Assembly: GCA_028274465.1 (NCBI GenBank)
Contig: CM051455.1
Coordinates: 45,525,129 to 45,589,128 of the forward strand
Length of the DNA: 64,000 nt
From: Plantago ovata
Taxonomy: Eukaryota > Streptophyta > Magnoliopsida > Lamiales > Plantaginaceae
Direction of reading: 5' to 3'
Below the pieces are notes generated by a model. It saw only the letters and a list, made by a program, of their open reading frames with translations, searched no databases and had not been told where the DNA came from. This document shows positions 14,041 through 26,026 of this stretch, piece after piece (position 1 is the stretch's first letter; every line of letters begins with the position of its first letter). The position numbers and the translations under genes are program-made.

Positions 14041-15163
14041 TTTAGGGGCTAGTTAGGACACCTAATAACAGAATAGGCCCCATTAGACCAACAATTACAT
14101 ATTAGGCCATAATATGGGTTTTTTTGTGTTGACCAACACATATTTACAACAATGCCATCAGCTCATTTTAGACAAAACAAATAAGGCCTTAACTCAATAG
14201 TAAGGTGATACCTAAAATGTAATTATATTTGAACACTAACTTTATTATTTTCCGATTATATTTTCTTTTCTTTCGTTTCCTTTATTCTTTTTTTCTCTTC
14301 TTTTTGTCAACAATAACTTCTTTCCTACAAAATGTTATTTAAAAAAAATCAAAATTTTAAATGTAGAATTATTGTAAATACTAAATTATTGTAAATCATA
14401 CACCAACAAAATTTATATTTCAAAACATGTCCCAACATTATTTTCAAAAAAAAGATCAATATTTTTCTTTTTCTTTTCCTTTTTCCTTTTATATTTTTCT
14501 TTTTTTAATTTCTTTTTCTTTTTTCTCTTCTTCTTCTCCAAAAGCTCCGGTAGCGGAGCTTTGCGAAACTCCGATTATAGCTGTAAGCTCCAGATCGAAG
14601 CTGTGCAAGCTCCGATCTGGAGCTTACACGCTCCAGCTCCTACAGTCAAAGCATTGCAAGCTCCGAGCTGGAGTTGCATCCTCTAGTCGAAGCCTTGCAA
14701 AGCTCCGGTGTCGGAGCTTTTGAAGAAAGAAAAAGGAAAAAAAAATATATATATATATATAAAAGGAAAAAGAATAAAGAACAAATATTGATTTTGTTTA
14801 AAAAATAATGTTGGTACATGTTTTGAAATATAAATTTTATTAGGGTTTGATTTAGAATAATTTTGTATTTATAATATATTTATATTTCAAAATTTTCAGT
14901 TGTTTTCTAAAATAAAATTTGGTAGGAAAAAATAGCTTTATTGTTGATAAAAGAAAAAAAAAAAAAGAACGCAAAAATAAAAAGAAATGTGTGTTGAAAT
15001 ACAATTACATTTTGGGCCTCTTGGTAAGGCTTGTTTGGTTGTTCACAAATGAAAATTTGGATAGGCGAATTAAGCCTGGTCTGGTCAAATTCCACCCCTA
15101 ATCTGTAATTAAAAATCTAATGGGGCCTATTCTGTTATTAGGTGTTCTAATTGACCCCTAAAA
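14041..15163. mobile_element. Foldback element with arms of about 450 bp and a palindrome-rich core
   Basis: The left end (tttaggggctagttaggaca, then cctaataacagaataggccc) is matched in inverted orientation by the right end up to 15163. The match is not limited to the tips. Left-arm blocks such as aaaatttatatttcaaaaca near 14409 recur inverted near 14822, so the whole element can fold into a long hairpin. The two arms meet at pyrimidine-rich (left) and purine-rich (right) tracts around a core of AGCTCCG palindromes at 14541-14722. I see no transposase frame. Long-arm elements like this are usually non-autonomous DNA transposons (Mutator-like or Foldback type). The family is an inference. Confidence 0.65.
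14541..14722. repeat. AGCTCC palindrome array (core of foldback element 1)
   Basis: About eight copies of AGCTCC or its reverse complement GGAGCT, many paired as short inverted repeats such as gctccagatc and gatctggagc. The open frame across it is a by-product of the repeat. Confidence 0.7.
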
Positions 15164-16160
15164 AAAAATGGACCCAATTATCAATTACATTTTAGGGACA
15201 AAATCTGATTTTTGGAGTTGACTTTACATTATTCACCAAAATGCCATCCTCTCAAACCAGACCATCCAAACATGGCCTTAGTAAAAAAAAGGGTTTTACC
15301 CTTTTTTCTTTCTTTTCTTTTATTTTTCTGTTTTTTGTTTTTTTTTTTCCTTTTCTTTTCTTTTTCTTTTCTTTTTCCTTCCCCCTTCTTCATCAAGCTC
15401 CGGCACCGGAAAAAGTTTCGGTGCCGGAGTCAGAGCTTTTAACAACTCCAAATCGGAGCTGTTAACAGCTCCGATTTAGAGTTGTTGACAACTCCGATTT
15501 GGAGCTGTAAAAGCTCCGAATCGGAGTTGTGAACCTGTCGGAGCTTTCAACAACTCTGATCGGAGCTTTTACAGCTCCGGTCGGAGCGACCGGAGCTGTT
15601 AATCAGCTTCGATTTCAAGCTGGAGCTGTAAAAACTCCGAATCGGAGCGAATCAGAGTTGTTTCAATAGCTCCGATCGGAGCTTTTACAGCTCCAAATCG
15701 GAGATGATTAACAGCTCCGATTTGGAGCTGTTAAAAGATCCGACTCCGGCTCTGGAATTTTTTCGATGCCGGAGCTTGATGAAGAAGAAGGGGGGAGGAA
15801 AAAGAAAAGAAAAAAAAAAAGAAAAGGAAAAAAACAAAAATCTGAAAGGAAAAATAATAATAATAACATAAAATAATTTTAAAAATAGTAATTATGGGTA
15901 AATATAGGTTCAACAATTTTTTTAAATTCAAAGTCAACAAAAAATTTACGTTCAAGTTAAGTTTTGTTTAAATCAATTACATTTTGGTCCACATGTGTTT
16001 GGCTGGAACAAAATTCAATTTTGGAACAGTGCCTAAAGCGGTTGTTGGTCAAATTCGGTCCCTTAAATGTAATTGATAATCTAACAGGGTCTATTACGTT
16101 ATTTATTAGAGACGCTAAGAGGGTGCTAAAATGTTATGGACCCCTAACCCTATTATTATG
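15164..16160. mobile_element. Second foldback element of the same family, abutting the first
   Basis: The right end (about 16060-16155: aattgataatctaacagggt, then ggacccctaaccc) resembles the right end of the element at 14041-15163. The left arm (attatcaattacatttta near 15178) pairs inverted with attga-type sequence near 16070, and catcaagctccggc near 15390 pairs with gccggagcttgatg near 15769. The outermost left end looks partly lost where it touches element 1. No coding capacity is seen. Confidence 0.55.
15393..15780. repeat. Large AGCTCCGATCGGAGCT palindrome array (core of foldback element 2)
   Basis: Roughly a dozen units built from agctccgat, cggagct and variants (aatcggagct, gatttggagctg), in both orientations. 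They are spaced by short linkers such as gttaaca and tttaca. Each unit is itself a palindrome or half of one. Pyrimidine tracts lead in and purine tracts lead out. Confidence 0.75.
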
Positions 16161-17560
16161 ATGCGTGGACTATATCATCACCAATACCAACTACACATCT
16201 CAATAACTTACCTTTTACTATATTGCATACTTGCATTGCAATCATTTCATCACTTATTTTATATCAACATTCATTAATAAGAAACACATTATTGTACAAA
16301 TATCATCAAATAATAAAGAAACTGGATTTCCAAACAACCACTATAGTACTGAGGCCTTTTAAGTCATCTTGAGGTTCAAACTTCAAAAGTTGTGATTTTC
16401 TTTATATAACTTTAAGTATTACCTCTAAATAATTACAGTTACGATTACACTTAGAAATAACGATTTTAAATAAATACTCATCATAGAGACTCGAATTGTG
16501 TACATATAGATTAACAAACACTCCTTTAGGAAGAAAACACCATAATGATACCCAACTCACCAATTAAACAAAACACGTTATAACTCCATCAAACAACATT
16601 TTTTCTTCAACTACGAAAGTCGAACTCAACAAAACTAAATATTAAAAAAAAAACATTCCCACACCAACTAAGAAGCATAAATAGAGGGAGTAGCATATCT
16701 GAAATTTAGGTGGCAAGCCCGATCCCCCATTAAACCAAACCCGAATCCACATAAAGTGGTCCATCAATCAAACCACCAACTGCGATGTTATTGCCATTTG
16801 CCACCCTATGCCCGCCAAGTGTTAAAGAACATAAAAGATGAAGAAGTTAATTAATTAGAAAAAGAAAAAAAAAAGCCCATTTGATTTGATTTGTACTTGC
16901 AAATAATTGCAGTAGGTGAAATACAGATAGATACAATAACAAATTTACAATACTACCAATCTGAATTACTTTTTCTTTTCTTCAATTTTATTCAATCTAT
17001 AAATAAATTTTAGCTTTGATTATAAATTATTTTTAATTAATGAATAAAATTATATTATAAAAATTGATCCTAAATTTTATAATTTAATTCTATTAGATAT
17101 TTTATTATTTTAATGATTTAAAAATGATTTACAATTAAAGTCTAAATTAGTTGACTGGAAAATGTGTGTAAATTAGAGTCCGGCGGAATCATTATTACAT
17201 TATTACACACACAGGTTACTAACTCGGCCTTTTTATTTGTGGTGTTGTGTTTTCATCACTGCTTTCAATTCTAGTCCAGTCTAGAGAGAGAAACAAACAC
17301 ACACAAAAACAAATACTGGTCTTCTTCTTCTCTCTCTACACCTCTCTCTCTCTGTATCAGCTAGCTATCCATTATAGCTTTGCTAGTTGACAAATTTATT
17401 ACTCTCGTCTCTTCCCCTCACTATTTTTCACCCACCATTTGAACTCCATTTGCTTCTCCCTTTGCTTTCCACAATCCAATCACCTGAAGAATATGACGAG
17501 GGAGAGAGAAGAATCAAATCGGGGGAGCTAGCTCCTTTTGATTCATCGTCTTTGAGGTAA
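16161..17560. other. Upstream region of the LRR receptor kinase gene
   Basis: AT-rich sequence with no coding signal. From about 17270 it turns pyrimidine-rich with GAGAGA and CTCTCT tracts, typical of a plant 5' untranslated leader. A GT donor-like site (gaggtaaag near 17551) could start a leader intron, but no acceptor can be proven. Confidence 0.4.
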
Positions 17561-17768
17561 AGTAAAAGTTACACAATAAGAAAGTTCTGTTTTTGTTCAA
17601 TCCCTTTTCGTTTCTTTGTCGTCACATACCCCAAAATGCATTACTCCACAATTCTGAATTTCTGGTTGCTTTTTTTGTTTTTCCTTTAATTCAAGAATTG
17701 CTTGATTGTTCTGTAAAAGAGTTTGATGAGGAGGGTTTTGGTTAGAGCTCAATGAAGTTGAACCAGAA

Positions 17769-20700
17769 ATGGTGGAGCATTGTAGAAGAAGGGTAGTTTT
17801 TGTTCTGTCATTGCTTTTCTTGTTGTTTGGTTATTCTTTAGAGCAGCAGCAAGTATTGGTTTCTAGGATAGAGAGGTTGTCATTGCTTCAATTGAGATCT
17901 TCATTGGGGATAAGGGCCAGAGAATGGCCTATAAGATCCGACCCGTGTACTGGATGGGTGGGTATTCAATGCCTCAATGGCAGTGTTACAGGGATTAATA
18001 TCTCAGGGTTTAGGAGAACAAGGTCAGCCCGTCGAAATCCTCAGTTTTCGGTAGATGCCCTTCAGAATTTGACCTTGTTGGCATCTTTCAATGCCTCTGG
18101 CTTCGCACTGCCCGGTCCAATTCCCGGGTGGTTTGGTTCGCGACTTGCCGTGCTAAGAGTGCTTGATCTTAGGTCTTGTTCGGTTAATGGTGCTATTCCG
18201 TTCAGTCTCGGCAATTTGACTAGCTTGGTTCAGCTGTATTTGTCGAATAACAGGCTTACGGGTCAGGTTCCATCGAGTTTAGGCCAGTTGGTTAGGCTCA
18301 ATGTGCTTGATCTTTCAAGGAATTCGCTGACTGGGTTGATTCCTGATAATATTTCCTCTCTTGGGAATCTTAATGTATTGGATGTTTCGTCGAATTTCTT
18401 GTCTGGGGAGATTCCACCTGGTATTGGAAATTTGACAATGCTGCGGTTCTTGAATCTATCGCGTAACAGTCTTTCATCTCCGATTCCTGCTCAAGTTGGT
18501 GATCTTGCTAACCTCATTGACCTCGATCTCGAGTTTAATACGATTTCGGGGTCACTGCCTCCGGAGTTGACCAGGCTGAGAAATTTGCAGCGCTTGGTGG
18601 TTGGGAATAATGTCCTTTCGGGTTCATTACCAGATAATTTCTTTCCTCCATTGGCTCAGTTGCAGACTTTGATTTTGAGTAATAATGGTTTTGGCGGCAA
18701 CTTTCCGGATTTCCTGTGGTCAATGCCCTCTTTACGGTTTCTTAATGCATCTGTAAATAACTTTACCGGTACTTTGCCAGATGTCGTTCCAAGTAGCAAT
18801 GCTACCGGTGAAGTATTTGATATTTCGCGGAATTCGTTTTATGGAGATTTGACATCTGTAATTACAAGATTTGGTTTCATCAACATGTCTGGGAACTATT
18901 TCCAAGGCCCAGTCCCAGTTTCTGCACTAAACAACACGGCTCTTACTGGAAATTGCCTCAGAAATCTGACTGGCCAGAGAAACGCGTCTGTATGTACCTC
19001 CTTTTACTCAGACAGGAACTTGGTATTCGATAATTTTGGAGAGCGAAATGTCACTCAAACATCCCCACCTTCTGCAAACTCAAACAGGAGGAATCGAAGA
19101 TTAGTTATCATCTTGGTTTCTGTTTTTGGAGGCGTTGGGCTAATTTTACTTGTGGCTTGTATGCTTGTTATCTTTTTTATATGCAAGCGCAAGAGAGGAG
19201 GCAATGCAAACCAAAGAAGCACTGGTGTGGGGCCCATTCCGCCGGGTGGAAGTCCTGTTCATCCTGGTGTAGCGTTGAACTTTTCGAGTCTTGGAGATGC
19301 TTTTACGTATCAGCAGATTCTACAAGCCACGAGCGAATTTAATGATTCAAACCTTATCAAGCATGGCCACTCTGGGGATCTTTTCCTCGGAACACTGGAA
19401 GGTGGAATTTCAGTTGTTATTAAGAAAATTGATCTAAATTCATCAGTAAAGAAGGAAGCATACAACTATGAATTAGATCTCTTCAGCAAGATTTCTAGTT
19501 CTAGAGTGGTTCCCCTTCTGGGGCATTGTTTGGAGAATGAGAATGAGAAATTTCTGGTGTATAAACATATGCCAAACGGGGACCTGTCCAGCTCTTTGTT
19601 CAAGAAAACAGTATCCGATGAAGATGGTTTGCAGTCATTGGATTGGATAACTAGACTTAAAATTGCTATAGGAGCTGCTGAGGGTCTGTCTTATCTACAT
19701 CATGAGTGCAGCCCACCACTCGTCCACAGGTACTACCGATGAACTCACAAACGTTTTCTGTATTCATTATTCCTCTTAGCGCTTGTGCTTGTAAATTGTA
19801 TTATAGGAATGTGACGATAAGTTTATTTGAATAGCTTGTTCATTAACTACTCAGAACAAAAGGTACAAGAAAGCATTAGAGCTCCTTCACATATATATAT
19901 ATATATATATTTTTTTTTCTAATAACGTCTAAAAGTGGGGTCTGTTGTAAAAAAAGCGATCCATAGTTGTCATGGCGACATAGTTCATTACGTAATCTTT
20001 TTTACGCCTGCTATATACCAAAAGTTCCTCCATCTTTCCCTAGATGTTTCTGAGTATTAGTGACCACTACAAAAAGGTGTGAATCCTTGATTTAGGACAT
20101 GTACTCACTAATATAGTACTAGTTATTATGTAAATGAATCTCATACTCTTGATATCGTCTTTTTGGAAAATAATATAGGGCCTTTATGTTTGGAAGATGT
20201 GTGTTTCTGACATTTAATACATTTTTAGTTTCTATGCGATTCAGATTGAGACCGTAAAATATTTGATATTCAATAATGCCAGTGTTTCTTTGTTCCTTTT
20301 CCATGTTTATATTGTATAGGCTCTTGGATTACACAGGCTAGCAATCATGTGAAATAATGTTTTGGTGTTTTCATTTGCCTGCAAATCTGTATAGAGATAT
20401 CACTTGTTTGAAAACTGCTAAAAACTATTAGTCTAGCCATCCGTATGAGAAAAAGTAAGCTGGTATGGTATAACATTGAAAAGAGAAGTTCATGACACTT
20501 GAAGAATGCAGATTTATAGGTAACACTCTTACGGACTCCATTACTTAATATAGAAAGTGTGGTGGATGCTGATGTTAAGATTTGAAGCCTTAAAGAAAAA
20601 AAAAAACTGAAATGTTGAAATTATCAGAGCACTAGCAATGGTTGGCTACAAATTTGGGGCTTATTTGAGGATTAATCCCCAAATAAGCCCACCATTGCTA

Positions 20701-22593
20701 GTGCTCTTACTGCATCAAGTTTGGCCAACCCTTTAACCTCTCTCGTAAAAGTTGTGTATATTTGTTTGTCTTATTTAAGGGATAGATGAGCCATATTTGG
20801 TCCTCTAAAGTCTAATCTCCCTCGGAAATGATACTATTTGTGTGTATTATTGAAGGGATGTACAAGCCAGCAGCATACTTCTTGATGATAAATTTGAAGT
20901 GAGGTTAGGCAGCTTGAGTGAAGTCTGTTCTCAAGAAGGCGACCCAAATCAAAGCAGAATCACCAGATTTCTACGGTTGCAACAGTGAGTAATTATCTTT
21001 TGATCTACACCACACTATCCATAGTAATTTATACCTTTATATTTTGAAAGAGAAGTTTACAATGGTAATCATATCATATGATTCGAGAATAAATTTATTT
21101 CCAGCTATTTTCATATGTTTAATTCCATCACACAAAATAAATTTCTTCACGACCTAAAATTTCCGTTCTTTTTTATTCAGCTAGAAATTATTTCTCATGT
21201 TGGAAGTGTTAATAACTCTTAAAAATTGTTAGTATCGCTCGTATATGTGAGGCCTTGCCGCCTTGCTTAGAATATCCCCATATTGCTTGTGACTTTCTGT
21301 TTTCTTCCATCTGTGCAGGACATCAGACCAAAGTGGTGCAGGAACTTCAGGTATCTATTGTTCCCTTTCTCATCTCTTTGATACCGGTATATCTCCATGA
21401 GAAAATATGTCTTCTACCTGCTGATTGAAAAATTTGTTACATTGTCACTCTATTCTCGATTTACAACTCTTAAGCTTTTATAGAGAAAAGTAAAATACTA
21501 ACACATCAGGTGTTTTAGGTTATTCATACTGAATAGTAAAAGTACAACTTTTTCTTTTCAAGAAACTTGTGTGACTAGCAATTTGTGATTGCCAAAGAAG
21601 CCATTGATTTCCTTCAAATAAACTGGCTATTTGCGTACTTTGCTTGGATTGACATAATTGGCTGTTCTGTGTTGATAGTTGGTAAAACTGTGTAGCATTG
21701 AGTACATGATTCTTCCATTACACTTGCCTTTTTCGGTTCTAATTCATTTATCTTCTCTCTTACATCTTTTTTCCCTTATTTCTTTTTTTCTTCGCTATTT
21801 TCTTGAGGTATACTTGGCTAGAAGCAGCAACTATTTGATTTAGCAGTACAAGATTATGAATAGAATAAACTTTTCAATTTTCTGTTTTGTTTGTTTGTTC
21901 TAAGATTTAAATTTAACTGTGTTTTTAGCTGAGACAGTTTGTCTGGATCACAACAAAATGCTCGAATTTATATGAAACATTTTCTATTCAGGAACATCAA
22001 ACACGACATGTGCATACGACGTGTACTGCTTTGGGAAAGTCTTGCTCGAGCTAGTAACCGGCAAGCTAGGCATCAGTTCGTCTACTGATGGAGCAATGAA
22101 AGATTATTTAGAAGCTACATTACCCAACATCAGCATCTATGACAAAGAACTTGTTACAAACATTGTTGACCCATCATTAATCATAGATGAAGATCTCCTC
22201 GAAGAAGTATGGGCCATGGCGATTGTGGCCCGATCTTGCCTCAACCCCAAACCCAGTCGTCGCCCATTAATGAGATACATTCTCAAAGCTCTTGAGAATC
22301 CTCTGAAAGTGGTAAGAGAAGAACACAGTAGCTCCCGGAGGCTCAGGACCATGTCATCCAGGGGGTCTTGGAATGCTGCGGTATTTGGTAGTTGGAGGCA
22401 CAGTTCTTCTGACGTAGCTCCTTTTCACAAGGTGGAAACGTCGGGAAGTTTCAAACAACCAGGAAACATGGGTTCGGTAGAAAGTAGTGGGAATGGTGAG
22501 GCAAACACACATTCGTCCTCAAGGCGGCAGTCGAAGGATATTTTTCCAGAACCTCTGGAGGAGGACGGTGTAGAGAGGGAAGGCGAGAATTAG
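17769..22593 (+). CDS. LRR receptor-like protein with atypical (pseudo)kinase domain, At2g16250-like, four exons
   Basis: Exons are 17769-19729, 20856-20984, 21319-21350 and 21992-22593. All joins keep phase and give 907 residues, close to what I recall for Arabidopsis At2g16250. The order is: signal peptide (VVFVLSLLFLLFG), a Cys pair typical of LRR N-caps (DPCTGWVGIQC), about ten LRRs (residues ~95-380), a transmembrane helix (LVIILVSVFGGVGLILL) followed by KRKRG, then a kinase domain. The kinase has the VVIKK lysine and an HRD, but the catalytic loop reads HRDVQASSI instead of HRDxKxxN. The DFG motif is replaced by LGS (KFEVRLGSLSEV). The glycine loop is GHSGDLFLG. Such proteins usually signal through partners at the plasma membrane. 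The tail after the kinase is Ser-rich. Intron 1 carries a MITE. Identity is secure; the ligand is unknown. Confidence 0.9.
19889..19912. repeat. Short (TA)n microsatellite in intron 1 of the LRR receptor gene
   Basis: About 20 bases of alternating T and A followed by a T-run. It lies inside the 1.1-kb first intron. Confidence 0.8.
20626..20707. mobile_element. Small MITE in intron 1 of the LRR receptor gene
   Basis: An 82-base element with perfect 16-base terminal inverted repeats (agagcactagcaatgg at the left, its reverse complement at 20692-20707) and an inner inverted pair (gggcttattt / aaataagccc). Nearly the whole element can fold into one hairpin. No clear target duplication is seen. 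Related inner sequence occurs near 13502. Confidence 0.75.
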
Positions 22594-23279
22594 TTTGTTC
22601 GTTTGAGGATTCTTTGCACATAATGTCGAGAGATCCACATTCGGGTTTCTTGCTGGTAGGTGGTTTGTTTGTACATTTGTCTCCCGTTTTCGGTGCTGGA
22701 AGAATGGAAAGACAGACTGCAGAAATTGTTCATTCATCAGGTTTTAAAACTCAGTAAAATTGAAGGTGAAAGACGGTGTTTTGATAGGTCAAAATAATGG
22801 CCTTTTTTAAATCTTTGAATTTACATTTTTCGGTGGTCCTTTGCGGAATTGTAAATTGTGATATTGGCTGTGTTTTTTCTGACTTCAAGGAGAAAAAAAA
22901 AAAAAAGACCACATTCTTTGTTACTGCTACAGGAAGTTACTTCACATTTTGTAGAAGTGAATAGATGTTTGGGTTAGGATTTATTGTTGCATCAAAGGTT
23001 GCTTAGACCTTAAGAGGGCAGGGGACTTGAGCAGGAGCTTGAAACAATTTTTTATTCAAGAAAATCGTTATGGACCATGTCCAAGATTTCCAACGCAAGT
23101 TCCAATTATCCAATCCAATATTATGATTTATGCATCTGTTGCACAATGTTACATACACTTGATCACAATCTTAAGTTACAATTAAACTACATGGTACCAT
23201 GTAAAATTGATGGTATGATAGTACACAAGTATAGCTCAGAATAATGACCCGAACTATGATATGCTACAGTTTCTGGGAT

Positions 23280-23680
23280 TTAGTGGCGGGCGGGGCAGGT
23301 GGCAAGGGATTGCCCTCTATATCGCCCCTTCTCTGGATCCGCCTGATATACTGATATTGACAGTAATTTCCCTTCATAAATAGCAGCAGTTCTTCTCTTA
23401 TCGGTTATAGTGTACATGGAATTCTGCAAAGATCTAAAAACTTCTCGCACTTGAGGTCTGCGATTAAGACAGGATCTAGCAACGATGAATGTCCTCATGC
23501 CAAGGCAATGTCTGGTCCACAATCTCATTGACAAAATTCTCGGTATCAAGTTGCCCATGATTCCTCCGAGATGGCATCTGAGGAAGAACTAGACAACATA
23601 ACCAGCTCGAGCAGAACCTTCCCAGAGCAATGCATCATCGGCACATGTTGCTAGATAACAGATGATCTGTAATTGGAGTT
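23280..23680 (-). pseudogene. Decayed C-terminal kinase fragment of an LRR-RLK like the neighbour at 17769-22593
   Basis: Reading leftward, about 23650-23560 gives GKVLLELV followed by a serine run and DAISEES. After frame changes 23480-23360 gives VARSCLNRRPQVREVF and SLQNSMYTI. These match subdomains IX-XI of the intact gene (GKVLLELVTG, VARSCLNPKPSRRP, ALENPLKVV). At least one frameshift and a stop interrupt it, and no LRR or upstream kinase part is visible. It is a dead partial copy in opposite orientation to the functional gene. Confidence 0.75.
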
Positions 23681-24245
23681 TCATGAGGCAGAGAATAACT
23701 GGCAGACAACCGAGAAGAAGTGCTAGATAGCGAATCTTCACGGGCAAGTTGTCGGAACTGTTCCCGCTTCACCAAGCTTCTCCCAGTTGTCTAGTAAATT
23801 CTTGCCATGGAAATCTGGAAAATGAGTCAGTTCCAATGCAGATGCTGATACTAGTGGACTTAAAAGAGTTTACTTTAGAGACACTGATATAGTGATATGT
23901 TGGAATTCCATTATCAACATCTGAGAGCTAATGACATTTTCTTCAAACATAGGAATATGACGATCTACTGATCGAAAATACAAGTATTCATAACAAAATA
24001 AATTTGAAACTTTACTGTTTGAAACATAGATAAGTGGAAGTTCTATTAGCCAAACAGCCCAAACCGGACAGAATATTGAAAAGCTCAAACACTTATTTAT
24101 AGGCGTGTAGAAATTAAAGGCATAATGTGGCCAATGAGACCTACCCTAGTTGTTGAAAATGAAGCCCCAATGACTCCCAAATGGTGCATTTTCTTAGTTT
24201 TTCTCCGAGTAGAGCCATCAGTGGAACATGTCCGGACAGGAATCC

Positions 24246-24400
24246 CTATTGAGAAACCAATTCATTTATGACATTCATAGAATTCTCCAAGGCTTTAAGA
24301 ACTTCTCGCATCACAGGGCGCAGTGGAGGCCTGGGATTAAGACAAGACCTAGCAACATATGCCATTGACCTCACTTCCTGTATAAGGTCATCATTCACAA
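24246..24400 (-). pseudogene. Second LRR-RLK kinase C-terminal fragment, cut off by the assembly gap
   Basis: The minus strand reads VNDDLIQEVRSMAYVARSCL then NPRPPLRPVMREVLKALENS and ends at a TAG at 24246. It is close to the kinase end of the gene at 17769-22593 (DEDLLEEVWAMAIVARSCLN). The coding sequence would continue to the right but runs into unknown bases at 24401. It may be the last exon of a real paralogue whose remainder is missing from the assembly, or another fragment. Confidence 0.7.
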
Positions 24401-24500
24401 NNNNNNNNNNNNNNNNNNNNNNNNNNNNNNNNNNNNNNNNNNNNNNNNNNNNNNNNNNNNNNNNNNNNNNNNNNNNNNNNNNNNNNNNNNNNNNNNNNNN
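24401..24500. other. Assembly gap (100 N)
   Basis: Exactly 100 unknown bases, the conventional size for a gap of unknown length. To its left is a kinase fragment and to its right the middle of a retrotransposon polymerase region, so real sequence is missing here and the join is not reliable. Confidence 0.98.
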
Positions 24501-25923
24501 CAAAACAGCCTTCGTCACCCATTCTGGTGTTTACCCCTTTCGAGTGATGCCTTTCGGATTAAGAAACGCGGGAGCCACTTACCAAAGGCTGGTCAACATG
24601 ATGTTCGAAAAAGAGATAGGCCACACCATGGAGGTGTACGTGGATGACATGCTAGTCAAAAGCATAAAAGCCCAAGACCACGTGACCAACCTAAGCAAGT
24701 GTTTCGAGATACTAAGGAAGTTCGACATGAAGCTTAATCCAGCCAAGTGCGTTTTTGGGGTAAAAGGGGGCAAATTCTTGGGCTACATGGTCACTCAGCG
24801 AGGCATCGAAGCCAATCCCGATAAAATCAAGGCAGTAATCGATTTCCCAAGCCCTCGAAATGTCAATGAAGTCCAAAAGCTAGTTGGAAGGGTCATAGCT
24901 TTGAGCCGCTTTATAGCAAGATCGGGAGAAAAGAGCTTACCGTTCTTCAAAGTGTTGAGAAATGCCAAGCATTTCGAGTGGGGGGATGAGAGCGAAAAAT
25001 CCCTCAGAGAGCTCAAAGACCACTTGTCGAAACCTCCTTTGCTTTCGAAGCCCCACCCAGGCGAAGTACTGTACTTACACGTAGTTGTTTCCCTCGAAGT
25101 CGTCAGCTCGGTGTTAGTCCGAGTAGAGCAAGGCCAACATTACCCAATCTATTACCTAAGCAAGGTCCTAACAAAGGCGGAGATCAACTACCTCGAGATC
25201 GAAAAATTCGCTTACAGCATCGTACTAGCTTCGAGGCGTCTCAAGCCGTATTTCCAAGCGCATGAGATTGTGGTACTCACCATGCAACCACTAAAGAGGA
25301 TCTTGGGCAAGCCGGACCTATCGGGAAGATTAGTACGATGGTCGGTCGAACTCATGGAGTACTCACTCGAGTTTCAAACACCAAACGCCAAAAAAGCACA
25401 AGTCATTGCAGATTTCTTCTTAGGAGTCAAGGAAGAAACCAACCTCGTACTCACACTCGAGGAAGCCAAGAAAGGAGAGAACCTCGAAGCCCGATGGAAA
25501 CTATACGTGGATGGTTCTTCGACGCGAGGGCAAGGCGGAGTGGGAATCCACATGTCAAACCCCGACGGCGTCGAATTGGATTTCGCGATCCGGTTAGCTT
25601 TCCCCGCCACAAACAATGAAGCAGAGTACGAGGCAGTCCTCATCGGACTGAGGCTTTCACTCGAAGGAGGAGCAAGACATGTCCTCGTGCATACGGATTC
25701 ACAGTTGGTAGCCCAACAGCACGCCGGTGTTTTCGAGGCAAAGGAAGAGCCGATGAAGCTTTATCTCGTAGAGCTCCAAGCCATGGCGACCAAATTTGAA
25801 AGCTTGGAAATCACACAGATACCTCGAAACCTCAACAAGATAGCAGATGTGCTGGCAAGATTCGGGAGCTCCTCGCAGAATATAAGCACCCGGCAGGTAT
25901 GGTTTCGAGGGGTCAAACCCTAA
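24501..25923 (+). mobile_element. Tat element: reverse transcriptase, RNase H and second RNase H domains
   Basis: The RT part shows FVTHSGVYPFRVMPFGLRNA and the YVDD box (VYVDDMLVKS). The first RNase H region includes PIYYLSKVLTKAEINYLEIE. A second RNase H-type domain follows (WKLYVDGSSTRGQGGVGIHM, AEYEAVLIGL, HTDSQLV). The duplicated RNase H is the lineage marker. The start of the domain lies in the assembly gap. Confidence 0.9.
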
Positions 25924-26026
25924 ACACGATTCGTGAAGAACGAATCCCCCAAATATTTACTAATGCCCCCTAAACACAATTCGTGAAGAACGAATCCCCC
26001 AAATACTTACCAATGCTCAAATTTCT

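Noticed and set aside
14427-15465. Several open frames rich in Phe/Leu/Ser over pyrimidine tracts and AGCTCC units
   Set aside because: They are by-products of low-complexity and palindromic repeats inside foldback elements.
24246-24600. Open frames running through the run of N
   Set aside because: Unknown bases cannot support a coding frame; the frames fuse unrelated sequence on the two sides of the gap.
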